Notes: generated from the sequence alone by a model not told the origin. A stretch of DNA of 32,866 nt from Chroococcidiopsidaceae cyanobacterium YX2bin18 (GCA_030446505.1 JAUJND010000056.1:1-32866); one strand, 5' to 3'. Shown: positions 1 through 8,570, counted from the first letter of the stretch. Made by a program: numbers and translations.

Positions 1-15
1 CGTTGCCTCGTATCT

Positions 16-267
16 ATGGGTGGGGGAATCACACTATCTGGAACCAGCACTCAAAACAGGATAGAAGCAAATTGGGTGATAAGGACGATTAGGCAGCTTG
101 AGAACCAGATAATTCAAAACCAGGAAGCTCTTGAAGTAGTATTCAAGAGTAAGTATGGAAAGAGTTGGTACGATCTGAAATTCAAGCTGATATCTTTTGG
201 ATTAGTGGTAAGAGTTGAAGAGGTAACAACAGGCGAAGTCGTTGATTTAGACAGATTCAGTTATTAA
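16..267 (+). CDS. Hypothetical protein, possibly the 3' end of a longer gene
   Basis: An 83-codon frame from an ATG at 16. The same frame is open back to base 1, so the true start may lie outside the window. The protein is mixed alpha/beta in composition, with a Gln/Glu-rich helix around residues 28-40 and a hydrophobic strand-like segment (KFKLISFGLVVRVEEV, about residues 55-70). There is no signal peptide, membrane segment or motif that I recognise. No strong ribosome site precedes the ATG. The coherent amino-acid pattern makes it likely to be coding, but no function can be assigned. Confidence 0.4.
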   Translation: MGGGITLSGTSTQNRIEANWVIRTIRQLENQIIQNQEALEVVFKSKYGKSWYDLKFKLISFGLVVRVEEVTTGEVVDLDRFSY

Positions 268-268
268 C

Positions 269-437
269 TGCTTCAAATCGATATCCCCGATTACCGGAAT
301 CAATAGCCCTAAACGCAGCCGCAGCGCTATCCATCATCTGTCCAGTGTTCAGTAGTCACTATTTTTAATTCTCACTATACTCATCTGGTCTAGTGGGATT
401 AAATTGAACTCGCCAAATTTCACCCCGTCGAGGCTGG
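269..437. other. Non-coding spacer
   Basis: No open frame, hairpin terminator or repeat is seen between the first small gene and the convergent small gene on the minus strand. Confidence 0.4.
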
Positions 438-680
438 CTAATCGTCATCCCAGTTATTGTCTTCTACATATTCCTCAATCCACTCCATCTCCTCAGCAGC
501 AGGGACAAAGTATTCTGCTATAGCTGCAGCTTGCTGTGCTAGCAAATCATTACATTCTGCTACTGGCAGATTTAGCAAAGCACGTAGGGCGCTTATTTGC
601 TGTTCGGTTATATCAACCGGATGTAAATTAGCTGACTGTTCCATCTGAGCGTTATGCATTAATCCTTTGTTCTCAGTCAT
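438..680 (-). CDS. Small acidic hypothetical protein
   Basis: An 80-residue protein. The central part (residues about 20-60) is Ala/Leu/Gln-rich and probably helical. The C-terminus is strongly acidic (EEMEWIEEYVEDNNWDDD). There are no Cys pairs, membrane spans or recognisable domain. It lies upstream of a methyltransferase on the same strand, but the direction of transcription runs from the methyltransferase (start at 1416) towards this gene, with an 88-base gap, so co-transcription is possible. It reads as a small protein of unknown function. I judged it real from its composition and favour this strand over the antisense frame at 457-648. Confidence 0.5.
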   Translation of the reverse strand: MTENKGLMHNAQMEQSANLHPVDITEQQISALRALLNLPVAECNDLLAQQAAAIAEYFVPAAEEMEWIEEYVEDNNWDDD

Positions 681-768
681 GGTTAATGCCTAGTAGCAAG
701 TCTGATGAAAGTAATAAATTAGTTACAGTTTAGCTTTCAGTGAGATTGCTTTTCCCTCATCTAAACTT

Positions 769-1416
769 TTATTTCTCTGCTTGAATCACTTGTAAACTAC
801 CACCTGCTTTTAAAGTGCGTAGGGGTTTGCCCTCGCCGCAGGCATCGCACTGCTTAAATCCTGTTTCTGCCAACAATTCAACCAAGTCAGTTTTTAGTAA
901 TTGCCAAGCTGTCTCAGTTTCAAACAACAGCAAAAATAGTGATATTCCTGGCAAAAATAGCGGATTAGTAGGAGTATGAAAATCTACTAGGGCAAATACT
1001 CCACCTGGTTTCAGCACTCGGTAGACTTCTTTGAGAATTTGTCGTAGCTGATTAAATTCCATTTCATGCAGTGCCACGCTTGTATGCACTAAATCAAATT
1101 GATTGTCAGCAAACGGTATTGCTTCCGCGAAACCTTCGATATACTCAGCTTGAGGAACATTTTGCCGCGCCCGGTTCAAAGACAGAGGTGAAGCATCTAG
1201 TCCTGTGACATCCTGGGAGTATTGCACCAGTAACCCAGTTACCTGACCACTACCGCAACACAGGTCTAGTACCTTGGTTTCTGGACAAATAGTTAAACCT
1301 TGTAAAGCTAACTGGCGAAATTGGGCTACTCCGCCTACACTCAGAGCAGCCAGACGCGCGATCGCATCATATAGCCATTGATAGCGGTAGCTCCAGTCTC
1401 TGAAAATTGTTGCCAT
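769..1416 (-). CDS. Class I SAM-dependent methyltransferase
   Basis: A 215-residue methyltransferase of the Methyltransf_11 (UbiE/COQ5-like) type. Motif I, the SAM-binding glycine loop, is VLDLCCGSGQVTGLL (about residues 48-62). The acidic residue ending strand 2 is in VTGLDASP. Motif II/III is FDLVHTSVALHEM, and the post-motif VLKPGGVFALVDFH is typical. The length fits a single-domain enzyme. The substrate cannot be read from sequence; a quinone, lipid or small-molecule target is plausible. The ATG at 1416 opens MATIFRDWSYRYQWLYD, a usual N-terminus for cyanobacterial members. It is divergent from hemH with a 93-base AT-rich gap that should hold both promoters. The frame is intact, unlike hemH. 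Confidence 0.8.
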   Translation of the reverse strand: MATIFRDWSYRYQWLYDAIARLAALSVGGVAQFRQLALQGLTICPETKVLDLCCGSGQVTGLLVQYSQDVTGLDASPLSLNRARQNVPQAEYIEGFAEAIPFADNQFDLVHTSVALHEMEFNQLRQILKEVYRVLKPGGVFALVDFHTPTNPLFLPGISLFLLLFETETAWQLLKTDLVELLAETGFKQCDACGEGKPLRTLKAGGSLQVIQAEK

Positions 1417-1509
1417 TGCATAACTCCTGATGTTTAATTAATACATTTAATAAAGATATATTGCTAAACTTAGTAACAAATCTGAAAAGACTAGGGCGTT
1501 GTAAGTGCT

Positions 1510-2676
1510 ATGGGTCGTGTTGGGGTTTTATTACTTAATCTCGGTGGACCAGATCAATTAAAAGATGTTGGTCCCTTTCTATTTAACCTGTTTGCTGACC
1601 CGGAAATTATTCGCATACCCTTTCCGGTATTGCAAAGACCCCTAGCCTGGTTTATTTCCACCCGGTGAACTAAGACATCTCAAGAAAATTATCGCCAAAT
1701 TGGGGGTGGCTCTCCCCTGCGGCAAGTTACGGAAGCGCAAGCACAGGCACTCCAAGCAAAGTTGCTCTCAATCGGACAAGAAGCCAAGACATATGTGGGA
1801 ATGCGTTACTGGCATCCTTTTACCGAAGAAGCGATCGCTGCTATCAAACGCGATCAGATTGAACGGCTAGTAATTCTGCCTCTGTATCCTCAATTTTCCA
1901 TCAGCACTAGTGGTTCCAGTTTCCGGTTACTCCAAAGAATCTGGCTAGAAGACCCAAAACTTGAGCAAATTGAATATACTGTTATTCCTTCCTGGTACAA
2001 ACAGCCACATTATCTTCAAGCTATGGCTGAATTGATTACTGAAGAACTCCAGCAATTTGCCAATCCCGACGCGGTTCAAATTTTCTTCAGCGCCCACGGT
2101 GTTCCCCGGAGCTATGTTGAAGAAGCAGGCGACCCTTACCAGCAAGAAATCGAGGACTGTACTGCCTTGATTATGCACACGCTTAATAGGACAAACCCGT
2201 ATACCTTAGCTTATCAAAGCCGAGTCGGACCAGTAGAATGGCTCCAGCCCTACACCGAGGATGCGATTCAAGAACTAGGCGCAAAGGGTGTAAAAGATTT
2301 ACTTGTTGTTCCAATTAGCTTTGTCTCTGAACACATTGAGACACTACAAGAAATTGACATCGAGTATCGAGAAATAGCAGAACACTCAGGCATCCACAAC
2401 TTCCGTCGCGTACCCGCTCTCAATACCCATCCTTTATTTATTAAAGCGCTGGCAGAGCTAGCTGTTGATGCACTCAATTCTCCTAACCTTAAATTGTCTC
2501 AAGTGACACAGCTAAAGAAAAAAGTCAAAATGTATCCCCAAGAGCGTTGGCAGTGGGGTATAACTACATCAGCTGAAATATGGAATGGTCGTACTGCTAT
2601 GATTATTGGCTGTATTGCACTGTTGATAGAATTGGTTAGTGGTCGTGGGCTGCTGCACTTTGTTGGAATTTTATAA
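1510..2676 (+). pseudogene. hemH: Ferrochelatase with an in-frame TGA stop at codon 53
   Basis: Ferrochelatase inserts Fe(II) into protoporphyrin IX, the last step of haem synthesis. Reading from the ATG at 1510 ([16 protein letters not shown]) gives a 388-codon frame, the usual cyanobacterial length. Everything stays in register, including QIGGGSPLR, the catalytic-His region [18 protein letters not shown] and [15 protein letters not shown]. The C-terminal extension ([21 protein letters not shown], then a hydrophobic segment) is the chlorophyll a/b-binding-like helix of cyanobacterial and plastid enzymes. The only lesion is a TGA at 1666-1668, just before TKTSQENY, where relatives have Leu-Arg or similar. 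A single C-to-T change in CGA (Arg) would produce it. A TTG at 1762 could restart translation but would lose the first 84 residues, including the conserved N-terminal strand. Otherwise it looks freshly inactivated. Stop-codon read-through or a base-call error are the alternatives. Confidence 0.88.
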
Positions 2677-2732
2677 CCAAAATAGGGGTAGGGGCAAAGG
2701 AAGTTCGCTCTACTCAGCCTTTTCAAACTAAA

Positions 2733-3293
2733 TCAGGGTTGATGGTGCTTATCAGAACTCTGGCGCAAATACCAGCGATGTAGCTCCTTATAGCTACGAA
2801 ATGCTAACCCTAAAAGGATTAAAAGCAATTAGTCCTCCTACTTGAGGAGCTTTAAAAGCAAAAAATGTCAGGGAAATACATAAAAAATCTTGGATAAAGA
2901 CAATCCACAGTGGTAAGCCACGCCAGCGATAAAACCAGCCAGCTTGGACAAGTTGTAGTAGGAAAGCAAAAAAGCCTCTATTACCCCAATTAGGCAGATA
3001 GGAACTTCTGTAGCCTTAGCAGCAGCGATCGCCAAAATTGCTCCAACAATAGGACTAGATAATAGCTGAACAATTTGCAATACTCGCTGAAACAACAGCT
3101 TTTTGGCAGCAAACACCTCAACTAATGACCGAAGCAGTTAGGATAACAAGAGTAAAGCGTGGCGGAATTTTAGACAAGAGTGGAACGTCAGACCAAAGAT
3201 TGTCACCCTCCAAGAGTCCACTAGAAGCAGAGGTATGGCAATTTTTATTCCCGCCGCTGCTGAAGCAGAAAGTGCAGCTAGCAGTTCAATCAT
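2733..3293 (-). pseudogene. DUF4126 family membrane protein, frameshifted
   Basis: The pieces read MIELLAALSASAAAGIKIAIP (start at 3293), then EVFAAKKLLFQRVLQIVQLLSSPIVGAI, then GWFYRWRGLPLWIVFIQDF, FFAFKAPQVGGLIA and finally AFRSYKELHRWYLRQSS in successive frames. Together they match the layout of the DUF4126 integral membrane family, which has no established role: several hydrophobic helices, about 185 residues and a basic C-terminus. At least four small indels break the frame (near 3235, 3150, 2990-2940 and 2825). The total length of 561 bases is close to the expected full gene, so the decay came from small lesions and not truncation. It lies convergent to hemH and downstream of purB on the same strand. 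Confidence 0.75.
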
Positions 3294-3433
3294 AGCTATA
3301 TAAATGCGCTTAGTGACGATCGCTAAAATCAAAGGCTGGTTAGTTATGACAAACCTTTAATAATTCCAGTTTTACGTTTTTGCTCAGTAATTGACTGGTG
3401 GAACTTGTAACAAATTGAGCGGCGATTCCCTTA

Positions 3434-4737
3434 CTAGTAGTAATTCATTAAATTCCCTAACCGTTGGTAAATCTGCTCTAGGTGTTTCGAATGTTGCTGC
3501 GGATCAAAGCAAGTCTTAATTTCTTCAGGAGACAGTAGTAGAGTAACACGGGTATCCTGAGTAATTAGTCATGGAAATTACCTTCTGGTTGGTTCCAAGC
3601 TTGATGAGCGCAGGATTGGACAACTGTATAAGCCTCCTCTCGGTTCATACCCTTGGAGACCAGAGCAAGCAAAACTTTCTGACTGAAAACAACACCCCAT
3701 AGCAATTCATATTGCGCTCCATGTTCTGGGGATAGACTAGGAGATTTTTTACCAAGTCAGTTATTTCTATAACCATGGAGGTAGTCAAAATGCAAGTGTC
3801 AGGCAGAATTACTCGCTCAACAGCGCTATGAAATATCACGCTCGTGCCACAAGGCAACGTTTTCAAGGCGGCAACAGCATGACCTCGGACAATCCGCGCG
3901 ATTCCTGTCAGTCGTTCTGAGCGGATAGGGTTGCGCTTGTGTGGCATGGCAGAAGAGCCTTTCTGACCTTTGGCAAAAAATTCTTCTACTTCAACACATC
4001 AGTGCGCTGTAGATTGCGAATTTCTACAGCAAACCGCTCAATAGTTGCCCCCAAAAGAGCTAACTGTTGCACGTAATCGGCATGGCGATCGCGTGAAATT
4101 ACTTGTGTAGAGGCAGTATCCGCTTGTAATCCTAATTTTTGACAAGCAATTTCTTCTCTCGCGGCTCAATATTCGCGTAAGTTCCTACCGCACCGGAAAT
4201 TTTGCCTACAGCAATATCTTGACGCAGACAGGTGAGGCGATTTTGGCTTCGCAATACTTCTGCTAACCAGCCAGCTAGCTTAAAGCCAAACGTAATTGGT
4301 TCAGCATGAATGCCATGCGATCGCCCGATCATCACCGTATAACGATGCTGTTGCGCTTGAGTACGAATTGTTGCAACTAATTCTTCTAATCGCTGGAGCA
4401 ATACATCTAGACTGGCAACTAACTGAAGCGCTAAAGCTGTATCTAGCACATCTGAACTGGTTAACCCTAAGTGAATATAGCGTCCAGCATCGCCTACATA
4501 TTCATTGACATTAGTAAGGAAGGCGATCATGTCATGGCGGACTTCAGCCTCAATTTCTAGGACACGCTTAGGATCAAAATTCGCCTTTGCTTTAATTTCT
4601 GCAACTGCCTCAGCCGGAATGTAACCTAGTTCAGCTTGAGCCTCACATACAGCAATTTCTACTTGCAGCCAAGTCTTAAGTTTATAAGTTTCCGTCCACA
4701 GCTCGCCCATTTCAGGCAGGGTATAACGCTCAATCAA
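3434..4737 (-). pseudogene. purB: Adenylosuccinate lyase with about six frameshifts
   Basis: PurB catalyses two fumarate-releasing steps in purine synthesis. Residues 1-195 are intact from the ATG at 4737 (MIERYTLPEMGELWTETYK), including YIHLGLTSSDVLDTALALQ and the catalytic-His region IGRSHGIHAEPITFGFK. Reading through frame changes recovers VISRDRHADYVQQLALLGATIE, the signature SSAMPHKRNPI, RIVRGHAVAAL, ILPDTCILT, MNCYG and the C-terminus FDPQQHSKHLEQIYQRLGN. Small deletions are inferred near 4158, 3992, 3863 (one base each), 3832 (two bases) and 3696 (a G run, five to four); another indel lies near 3568. The total length of 1,304 bases fits the usual 431-residue enzyme, so the gene is whole but unreadable. 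It is normally a single-copy essential gene, so a working copy elsewhere is expected. Confidence 0.88.
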
Positions 4738-4802
4738 AATCTACTACAGAATACAACTGTCATATTGTACCGCCCATGACTATGCGATTAAGCTTTATCT
4801 AT

Positions 4803-4836
4803 TGTGACATATCGTCCGTAGACTGATAGTCCGTAG
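4803..4836 (+). promoter_or_regulatory. C-box operator of a restriction-modification controller
   Basis: Two tandem sites sit upstream of the XRE-type gene: GACATATCGTCCGTA (4806-4820) and GACTGATAGTCCGTAG (4821-4836), with a 15-base period. They match the known C-box pattern of restriction-modification controller proteins (GACT-TATAGTCCGTG type, as in the PvuII and Esp1396I systems). In those systems the controller dimers bind adjacent sites to activate, then repress, their own operon. The spacing to the controller frame (about 50 bases) also fits. The match is by recall of the consensus and not by a search. Confidence 0.65.
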
Positions 4837-4885
4837 AAACTCATAATCGGCACATGAACGCATCGAGAAAAAGATTCTTTGTGCC

Positions 4886-5121
4886 TTGGGCTACCTCGTG
4901 AAGCAACGGCGGACAGCGCTAGGAATCTCACAAGAAGAGCTTGGACTACGCGCTAACTTAGACCGTACTTACATATCAGGAGTAGAGCGTGGAGTACGAA
5001 CCCTTCCCTCTCTGCTCTTGTCAATCTTGCTAGTGGCTTAGGGATTACCGTGTCTCATCTTCTCAATGGACTAGAAGCCAAGATAACCACACAGAATGGA
5101 AAAAATCAAGATTCACCGTGA
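4886..5121 (+). pseudogene. XRE-family controller (C) protein, frameshifted
   Basis: From the TTG at 4886 the frame reads GYLVKQRRTALGISQEELG, then LRANLDRTYISGVERGVR. This is a clear XRE helix-turn-helix (Q-E-x-L-x-x-x-A-x-x-x-x-x-Y-I-S-x-x-E-R-G). A single missing A near 5000 (CGAACCCTT in place of CGAAACCCTT) then shifts the frame. Restoring it gives NPSLSALVNLASGLGITVSH and LLNGLEAK, ending at a TGA at 5119-5121. The restored protein of about 80-95 residues fits controller proteins of type II restriction systems, and a C-box lies just upstream. The in-frame stop TAA at 4844 limits any upstream extension, so the exact start is uncertain. The restored frame overlaps the next short frame by 26 bases, typical of controller-endonuclease pairs. 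Confidence 0.75.
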
Positions 5122-5281
5122 GCGTCGCCATAGTAAAGCATTTGAACGCTACCTGGACGTGACCTTCAATTACGATAGAGAGAACTTGTGGGAAGGAGCA
5201 ATTCCTATTGAATATCGTCGCACTGGAACTGACTTGTCTGAGCGTTCAGAGATCGATCTCTTTATTAGAGAACAAAGATAG
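5096..5281 (+). CDS. 61-residue frame overlapping the controller gene, probable remnant
   Basis: The frame starts MEKIKIHRERRHSKAFERYL and contains the well-formed stretch NLWEGAIPIEYRRTGTDLSE. It is rich in charged residues and has no membrane span. Its ATG overlaps the end of the controller-protein frame, which is where the restriction endonuclease gene begins in many C-R-M systems. This makes it a candidate N-terminal fragment of a type II endonuclease, but I do not recognise a specific endonuclease family or a PD-(D/E)xK site in it, so that is inference from context. It stops at 5281 and no further matching frame follows before comM. No methyltransferase gene is present nearby. Confidence 0.45.
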   Translation: MEKIKIHRERRHSKAFERYLDVTFNYDRENLWEGAIPIEYRRTGTDLSERSEIDLFIREQR

Positions 5282-5312
5282 TTGTATCGCTTCCATCAGT
5301 TTTGCAGACTTA

Positions 5313-5330
5313 ATTGTGACATATAGTCTA
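5313..5330 (+). promoter_or_regulatory. Second, isolated C-box-like site
   Basis: ATTGTGACATATAGTCTAC at 5313-5331 repeats the sequence context of the operator at 4802 (ATTGTGACATATCGTCC). It lies after the endonuclease-like remnant and before the 3' end of comM. It may mark the far edge of the restriction-modification insertion, or the operator of a lost gene. Confidence 0.45.
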
Positions 5331-5345
5331 CATTATATCAATCTT

Positions 5346-6875
5346 CTACTGCATTCTGTCTATTGTGCGATACTGAATCGCCTCAGCGACGTGGTGAGTT
5401 TGGAGATTTTCATCTCCGGCTAAATCAGCAATAGTCCGCGCTACTTTGAGGACGCGATCGCTTGCCCTTGCTGAAAGCCCTAATTTACGAATCGCTCCTT
5501 CTAGCAAAAAACGGGAAGCATCATCTAGCTGACACCACTGTTGCAGATGACGGCTTTGCATTTCCGCGTTGGAACGTATAGTGGGTTCTGCTTTAAACCG
5601 TGGACGAGCGTGATCGCGCGCTGACTGCACCCTAATCCTTACTGGTGCTGATTCCTCTCCACCTGGCTGTTGTGTAATCTCCTCTGGCTGCAAACGATTA
5701 ACAGCAACCTGCAAATCAATCCGATCCATCAACGGACCAGAAAGCTTTGCCCAGTATTGTTCCCGCTGTCGAGGTGAACAAGTGCAAGCTTGAATAGAAT
5801 CGCCAAAGTACCCACAAGGGCAGGGGTTGGTACTTGCCACCAATGTAAACTGGGCGGGAAACATTACTGATTGACGAGTGCGGGAAACAGTGATGTATCC
5901 ATCCTCTAATGGTTGGCGCAGGAATTCCAACACATCACGCTTAAACTCCGTGAGTTCATCCAAAAACAGTATGCCTCTATGAGCCAAAGAAATTTCCCCT
6001 GGTCGGGGAAAACTACCACCACCTACTAGAGAAGGCCCAGAAGCAGAGTGGTGGGGACTGCGAAACGGGCGGAGGCTCACTAGTGAGCCTCTATTTTTAA
6101 GTAACCCAGCAACAGAGTAAATTTGAGTTACTTCCAAAGCTTCTGCAAAACTTAAAGGCGGTAGAATTCCTGGTAAGCGCCGCGCTAACATTGTTTTCCC
6201 ACTCCCTGGCGGTCCGACAAAAATTAAATTATGTCCTCCCGCTGCGGCAATTTCTAAAGCCCGACGGGCATGAGCTTGACCCTTGACATCTTTTAAATCT
6301 GCCCCAACCAACTGAGATTGATGCAGCTCCTCCCGTCTATTCAATTGAACAGGTGTATATCGATTTGGATGATTTAGAAAGTCTGCTACCTCAGACAGAT
6401 GTTTAAAACCGTGAACCATAAGTCCTTCAACCACCGCAGCTTCCTGGGCATTATCAATTGGGACAACTAAACCGGAAATGCCCATAGTTTGAGCAGCTGC
6501 TGCAATAGGTAAGACACCGGAGACTGAACGTAAAGTCCCATCCAAGGAAACTTCACCTACAAATAGATAATCTCCTAATAATTGAGCGCTTACTTGCTCA
6601 GAAGCAGCCATGATTCCGACACTGATTGGCAAATCAAAGCTTGGACCTTCCTTGCGTAAATCCGCTGGCGTTAAATTAATCACTATTTTCCGCATCGGGA
6701 AAGCATACCCAGCATTCTTCAACGCCGCCTTTACCCGTTCACGAGATTCCTGCACAGCTGTATCGGGTAAGCCTACCACTACAATTCCTGGCAATCCACC
6801 GGACACATCAATTTCAACACCCACTTTCAGCGCGTCTATACCTACGATTGATGCACTCCAAACCCTGGCTAACAT
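5346..6875 (-). CDS. ComM/YifB-family Mg-chelatase-like ATPase
   Basis: A 509-residue AAA+ protein of the YifB/ComM family, whose best-studied member is a helicase aiding branch migration of incoming DNA in natural transformation. It has the three family parts. The N-terminal lobe (residues 1-180) begins MLARVWSASIVGIDALKVGV with GLPGIVVVGLPDTAVQESRERV. The AAA+ core has Walker A GPPGSGKT (about residue 220), Walker B GILFLDELTEF and the zinc-like motif NPCPCGYFGD with CTCSPRQ. The C-terminal Mg-chelatase domain includes GLSARASDRVLKVARTIADL. The length is normal and the frame is intact. It is divergent from the HIT gene, with only 65 bases between the starts. The name Mg-chelatase reflects homology to ChlI/BchI; it is not the chlorophyll enzyme. 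Confidence 0.9.
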   Translation of the reverse strand: MLARVWSASIVGIDALKVGVEIDVSGGLPGIVVVGLPDTAVQESRERVKAALKNAGYAFPMRKIVINLTPADLRKEGPSFDLPISVGIMAASEQVSAQLLGDYLFVGEVSLDGTLRSVSGVLPIAAAAQTMGISGLVVPIDNAQEAAVVEGLMVHGFKHLSEVADFLNHPNRYTPVQLNRREELHQSQLVGADLKDVKGQAHARRALEIAAAGGHNLIFVGPPGSGKTMLARRLPGILPPLSFAEALEVTQIYSVAGLLKNRGSLVSLRPFRSPHHSASGPSLVGGGSFPRPGEISLAHRGILFLDELTEFKRDVLEFLRQPLEDGYITVSRTRQSVMFPAQFTLVASTNPCPCGYFGDSIQACTCSPRQREQYWAKLSGPLMDRIDLQVAVNRLQPEEITQQPGGEESAPVRIRVQSARDHARPRFKAEPTIRSNAEMQSRHLQQWCQLDDASRFLLEGAIRKLGLSARASDRVLKVARTIADLAGDENLQTHHVAEAIQYRTIDRMQ

Positions 6876-6940
6876 TTGCTAACTGTTTATTCCACAACAA
6901 TAACCCTTTAGAATCTCTAACAGAATTACTGGTGATCAGC

Positions 6941-7291
6941 ATGAGTGAAACTACAGAGACAATTTTCAGCAAAATTATGCGTCGGGAAATTCCAGCTGAG
7001 ATTGTTTATGAGGATGATTTAGCGATCGCATTCAAAGACATTCATCCTCAAGCCCCCGTTCATATCCTCGTCATTCCTAAAGAACCCATCCCTCAGCTAG
7101 CTTCAGTTGAATCTAAAGATCACGCCCTGATGGGACACCTTTTATTAACTGTTAAGCGCGTTGCTCAACAGGCTGGACTCAACAACGGCTATCGTGTTGT
7201 GATTAACACTGGTTCTAACGGCGGACAAACTGTCAACCATTTACACTTGCATATCCTTGGCGGGCGACAAATGACATGGCCCCCAGGCTGA
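6941..7291 (+). CDS. HIT-family nucleotide-binding hydrolase/transferase
   Basis: A 116-residue protein (MSETTETIFSKIMRREIPAE) of the HINT/Hit-like branch of the histidine triad family. Members hydrolyse nucleoside phosphoramidates or similar adenylates in the cytosol. The N-terminal half carries YEDDLAIAFKDIHPQAPVHI. The catalytic triad motif is near the end, VNHLHLHILGGR (H-x-H-x-H). The length is normal for the family. The ATG at 6941 is chosen over upstream in-frame starts at 6848 because those would run into comM and add residues not seen in relatives. It is intact and faces away from comM. Confidence 0.88.
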   Translation: MSETTETIFSKIMRREIPAEIVYEDDLAIAFKDIHPQAPVHILVIPKEPIPQLASVESKDHALMGHLLLTVKRVAQQAGLNNGYRVVINTGSNGGQTVNHLHLHILGGRQMTWPPG

Positions 7292-7372
7292 TCCCCAAGA
7301 AAAGTAAATGACACAGATAAGAAAATCTTAACATTTAGGAGATTTACAAATCTATATAAATCTTCTAAGCTA

Positions 7373-7403
7373 TTGAAAGGTAGAAAAACAACCTACCTAT
7401 AAT
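7373..7403 (+). promoter_or_regulatory. Probable psbA promoter
   Basis: TTGAAA at 7373-7378 and a consensus TATAAT at 7398-7403 are separated by 19 bases, a little long for a sigma-70 type promoter. They lie 33 bases before the psbA ATG. The spacer contains an A-rich stretch. psbA genes in cyanobacteria are normally transcribed from such promoters with light-dependent control; the light response cannot be read from sequence. Confidence 0.45.
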
Positions 7404-7435
7404 TCACAAAAATAGATTCAGCAATCATAAGAACA

Positions 7436-8518
7436 ATGACAACAACAATACAGCGCCGAGAAAGCGAAAGCTTATGGGAGCGGTACTGCAGCTGGGTAAC
7501 ATCAACAGAGAACCGACTATACATCGGGTGGTTCGGAGTATTGATGATCCCAACCCTACTAGCAGCAACAACGTGCTTCATCATCGCGTTCATAGCCGCG
7601 CCACCAGTAGACATTGACGGCATCCGCGAACCAGTAGCGGGGTCACTAATCTACGGCAACAACATCATCACTGGAGCAGTAGTACCATCATCAAACGCCA
7701 TCGGGTTGCACTTCTACCCAATATGGGAAGCAGCATCACTAGACGAATGGCTATACAACGGTGGACCATACCAGCTAGTAATATTCCACTTTTTAATCGG
7801 AGTATTCTGCTACATGGGAAGAGAGTGGGAACTATCCTACAGACTAGGAATGCGCCCATGGATAGCAGTAGCCTACAGTGCACCAGTAGCAGCAGCAACA
7901 GCAGTATTTTTAATCTACCCAATCGGACAAGGGTCATTTAGCGACGGGATGCCCCTGGGGATATCCGGTCAATTCAACTTCATGCTAGTGTTCCAAGCAG
8001 AGCACAACATCTTGATGCACCCATTCCACCAGCTAGGAGTAGCAGGAGTATTTGGGGGAGCATTATTCAGCGCCATGCACGGGTCACTAGTAACATCGAG
8101 CCTAGTACGTGAGACAACCGAAAGCGAAAGCCAAAACTACGGCTACAAATTCGGACAAGAAGAAGAAACATACAACATCGTAGCCGCCCACGGATACTTT
8201 GGTAGATTAATCTTCCAATATGCCTCATTCAACAATAGCCGGTCGTTGCACTTCTTCCTAGCAGCGTGGCCAGTGATTGGGATTTGGTTTACATCACTGG
8301 GCATCAGCACAATGGCATTCAACCTCAACGGATTCAACTTCAACCAGTCAGTGATTGACTCCCAAGGACGGGTAATCAATACTTGGGCAGATGTGTTGAA
8401 CCGCGCCAACTTGGGTATGGAAGTGATGCACGAGCGGAATGCACACAACTTCCCACTGGATTTGGCAGCAGGTGAAGCTACTCCTGTGGCGATGACGGCT
8501 CCAGCTATCAACGGCTAA
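7436..8518 (+). CDS. psbA: Photosystem II D1 protein
   Basis: Full-length 360-residue D1, the thylakoid reaction-centre subunit that carries Tyr-Z and most ligands of the Mn cluster. Expected features are present: five hydrophobic helices, FLIYPIGQG (Tyr161), GSFSDG (Asp170), [12 protein letters not shown] (His198) and [15 protein letters not shown] with His332, Glu333, His337, Asp342 and the Ala344 carboxylate. A 16-residue tail follows that CtpA normally removes. Position 130 is Glu ([10 protein letters not shown]), the form usually found in high-light D1 copies, in contrast to Gln130 in the low-light copies. No strong ribosome site precedes the ATG. Codon use changes sharply near 8220: the first two thirds strongly prefer A-ending codons (CTA, GTA, CCA, ACA), while the last third uses TTG/CTG/GTG. 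This suggests a mosaic gene. A hairpin terminator follows. Confidence 0.98.
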   Translation: MTTTIQRRESESLWERYCSWVTSTENRLYIGWFGVLMIPTLLAATTCFIIAFIAAPPVDIDGIREPVAGSLIYGNNIITGAVVPSSNAIGLHFYPIWEAASLDEWLYNGGPYQLVIFHFLIGVFCYMGREWELSYRLGMRPWIAVAYSAPVAAATAVFLIYPIGQGSFSDGMPLGISGQFNFMLVFQAEHNILMHPFHQLGVAGVFGGALFSAMHGSLVTSSLVRETTESESQNYGYKFGQEEETYNIVAAHGYFGRLIFQYASFNNSRSLHFFLAAWPVIGIWFTSLGISTMAFNLNGFNFNQSVIDSQGRVINTWADVLNRANLGMEVMHERNAHNFPLDLAAGEATPVAMTAPAING

Positions 8519-8539
8519 GAGCTAACAACTAGCTAAGAT

Positions 8540-8570
8540 AAAAGCGCTCTCCTCACGGGGGGCGCTTTTT
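8540..8570 (+). terminator. Rho-independent terminator of psbA
   Basis: AAAAGCGCTCTCC (8540-8552) pairs with GGGGGGCGCTTTT around a TCAC loop, followed by a T run (8566-8570). It begins 21 bases after the psbA stop codon. Confidence 0.85.

Noticed and set aside
457..648. Plus-strand frame antisense to the small acidic gene
   Set aside because: It is Ser/Ala/Cys-rich shadow sequence of the minus-strand gene with no ribosome site.
5208..5423. 71-codon plus-strand frame overlapping the end of comM
   Set aside because: It runs over the restriction-modification remnant and into the antisense of comM. The composition is not protein-like.
7668..7937. Leu-rich minus-strand frame within psbA
   Set aside because: It is the antisense of psbA; its Leu richness is caused by the A-ending codons of psbA.
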